From NCBI GenBank assembly GCA_947095585.1, contig OX352763.1, positions 114,927,908 to 114,991,907 on the forward strand: 64,000 nucleotides of DNA. Direction: 5' to 3'. The DNA comes from Nephrocerus scutellatus. Taxonomy: Eukaryota > Arthropoda > Insecta > Diptera > Pipunculidae. The position numbers and the translations under genes are program-made. Of the stretch, positions 62,616 to 64,000 are shown one piece after another. The notes below the pieces were generated by a model. The model made no database searches and was not told the origin of the DNA. It saw nothing but the letters and a program-made list of their open reading frames with translations. How positions within the stretch are numbered: the first letter of the stretch is position 1; every line of letters starts with the position of its first letter.

Positions 62616-63300
62616 ATCATAATGATCAGATTTGGCTCTAAAACCGGTGTCCGGTCCTGGCCTCCCCCAAAAAATCTCTCAACCGATCCCGATTTCGAAC
62701 TGATGTCATCCAGTTTGGCATCCCTAAGTTCTGGGCGTTCTGGTCTACGCCATTCCGGCCTCGCTGTCGTGTTTCATAAATCCTACCGCAAAGGACTTTC
62801 CGAGGAGGATGCTTTTCGCTCATGGGAGCTAGGTGCCCTCCCCACCGAAGCATACCGAGCTTAATTCTTTTCACGATGTCAACATGGCGGTAACGTTCGT
62901 AGATCTCATCATTATAGAGTCTCCGGAATAGTCCTTTCTCACAGACTTTTCTCTCGAACGCGGCCAAGAGGTCAGAATGCTTTTTGCTAAGCACCCAAGT
63001 CTCGCATCCATAGGTAAGTACTGGTATGACATTGTCTTATATACCAGAAGCTTGGATGTTATGGTTAAATTCCTGGATTTGAAGAGTCTTGACAGACTAT
63101 AGTAGGCTTTGTTGGCTTTAAGCAACCGTGCGCGGATTTCTGGTTCCATGCTGTTATCGGCTGCTACAGTTGACCCGAGATAGTTAAAGGATTGCACTAC
63201 TTTGAATTCGCGCTCCACTATTTGGAAATGAGGAACCAATGGATTGGATCTTCTACTCGCGAAGTTAATATAGAGAACTAAAAAAGACTGCATGGGTTTC
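62616..63300 (-). mobile_element. RTE-like LINE, RT C-terminus with 3' end
   Basis: The - strand open frame at 63,293-62,871 has FKVVQSFNYLGSTVAADNSM, IRARLLKANKAYYSLSRLFK and LTITSKLLVYKTM. A second frame at 62,994-62,638 has FERKVCEKGLFRRLYNDEIY, RYRHVDIVKRIKLGMLRWGG, RWGGHLAPM (RTE '.R.RW.GHL.RM') and the C-terminal tail. The 3' UTR ends CCGGTTTTAGAGCCAAATCT then GATCATTATGATAAT. It is the longest 3' part of the family in the window and defines its 3' terminus. The pieces are frameshifted. Confidence 0.87.
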
Positions 63301-63339
63301 CATAGGATTCAAGTATAGCCTGGTTATCTTTTAATTTGA

Positions 63340-64000
63340 AAGCTGTTTGATTGCGCCAGACTATAAATATGCACTACGACGCTACGTTGTACGTTGTGGT
63401 CATCGTTATGCGATGCAATCCTTTCATTTGAAAGGCCTCAATGCAACTCACATAAAAACGGAGCTAAATTCTACTTTGGGGGAGTTTGCAACAATAAAAC
63501 ATTAGGTGGCAGAGGTTTCAGAGCGAAGCGGTACGAGTTGCCAAGACGAACATCGTAGTGGTCGACCAAATGAGGTGAGTACACCAGAAATGGTGAAAAA
63601 ATCCAAAAAATGGTCGGCTGAACGTGCTCGTGAGCTAGCAGTTATGTCAGACATTTAAAAAAGTGACATTTTGACTGATAATTTGGACATGAGACAGTTG
63701 TGCGCAAAATGGGTGCCCCGATTACTCACAATGAAAGAAAAACAGCTTCGTGATGATGTTTCAGTCGAGTGTTTGGCTACAATTAAGCCCAGTTTTTGCG
63801 TCGTTTCGTAGCCATGGATGAAACATGGTCACTTAACACCCGAGACGAAGGAACAGGCAGTCAGTGGACTGAAAGGTGATAATCGGCTTCAAAGAAGTCG
63901 AAGACAGTTCCATCTGCAGGCAATGTCATAGCGCTTGTTTTTTCTGATGCGCATGGGATAATTTTCATTAATTATCTTGAGAAAGAAAAAACAATCAACG
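63340..64000 (+). mobile_element. mariner-like transposase, runs off the window
   Basis: The + strand reads FHLKGLNATHIKTELNSTLG (N-terminal DNA-binding part), QDEHRSGRPNEVSTPEMVKK, then DILTDNLDMRQLCAKWVPRL, RRFVAMDETWSLNTRDEG (first catalytic Asp in MDET) and ALVFSDAHGIIFINYLEKEK (second Asp, usually WD.HG). This is the standard order of animal mariner transposases. It has at least one stop (SDI then TAA, 63,656) and frameshifts. The 3' part and right end lie beyond 64,000. Confidence 0.88.

Overview
This window comes from an AT-rich insect genome. It is most likely a fly (Diptera), judging by the intron style, by a protein that matches the insect form of PLEKHH/MAX-1, and by the transposon mix: LOA/I-like, R1-like, Jockey-like and RTE-like LINEs plus mariner elements. 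The species cannot be named from the sequence alone. Nothing bacterial or viral was seen.

The only host gene I can support is on the + strand from 43,262 to 60,339. It is a PLEKHH1/2 (C. elegans MAX-1) type adaptor with a coiled coil, two PH domains, a MyTH4 domain and a FERM domain. Ten exons join in phase with canonical GT/AG sites and encode 1,440 residues down to the stop. The first coding exons lie 5' of the acceptor at 43,260-43,261 and were not found. The seventh exon is followed by a 10.7-kb intron packed with repeats: an A/C-rich minisatellite, a mariner element with an internal 163-bp tandem array, a GGGCGTGGC-motif array and a LOA-like LINE. The gene's 3' flank carries an 18/15-bp minisatellite.

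The left two thirds (1-43,000) is a transposon graveyard. All LINE copies are broken by stops and frameshifts. The long ones (1.9-3.6, 7.3-8.8, 14.2-15.9, 18.5-19.7, 21.7-24.9, 39.6-42.2 and 56.2-57.9 kb) are nearly all on the - strand, antisense to the host gene. Nesting can be read in detail. A Jockey-like ORF at 21.7-24.9 kb is split by an R1-like element whose 3' UTR occurs four times with the same sharp end. A Tc1/mariner-superfamily element at 35,437-37,512 with matching inverted repeats and TA flanks contains a second mariner fragment, an R1-like 3' UTR, a SINE and a gag fragment.

The window also holds a tRNA-derived SINE family that looks distinctive. It has A and B boxes, a body of about 215 bp and a trinucleotide tail. 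Two copies have perfect 13- and 14-bp target-site duplications, and one of these is internally inverted as expected from twin priming. The SINE 3' end (GCCGAATAT plus ATT repeats) resembles the 3' end of the resident RTE-like LINE (GCCAAATAT plus GAT repeats), which suggests the LINE mobilised it.

Other structures are a 394-bp AACAC pentanucleotide array at 26,006-26,399, an 800-bp pyrimidine-only style tract in an intron of the host gene, and a possible unassigned coding exon near 31,477.
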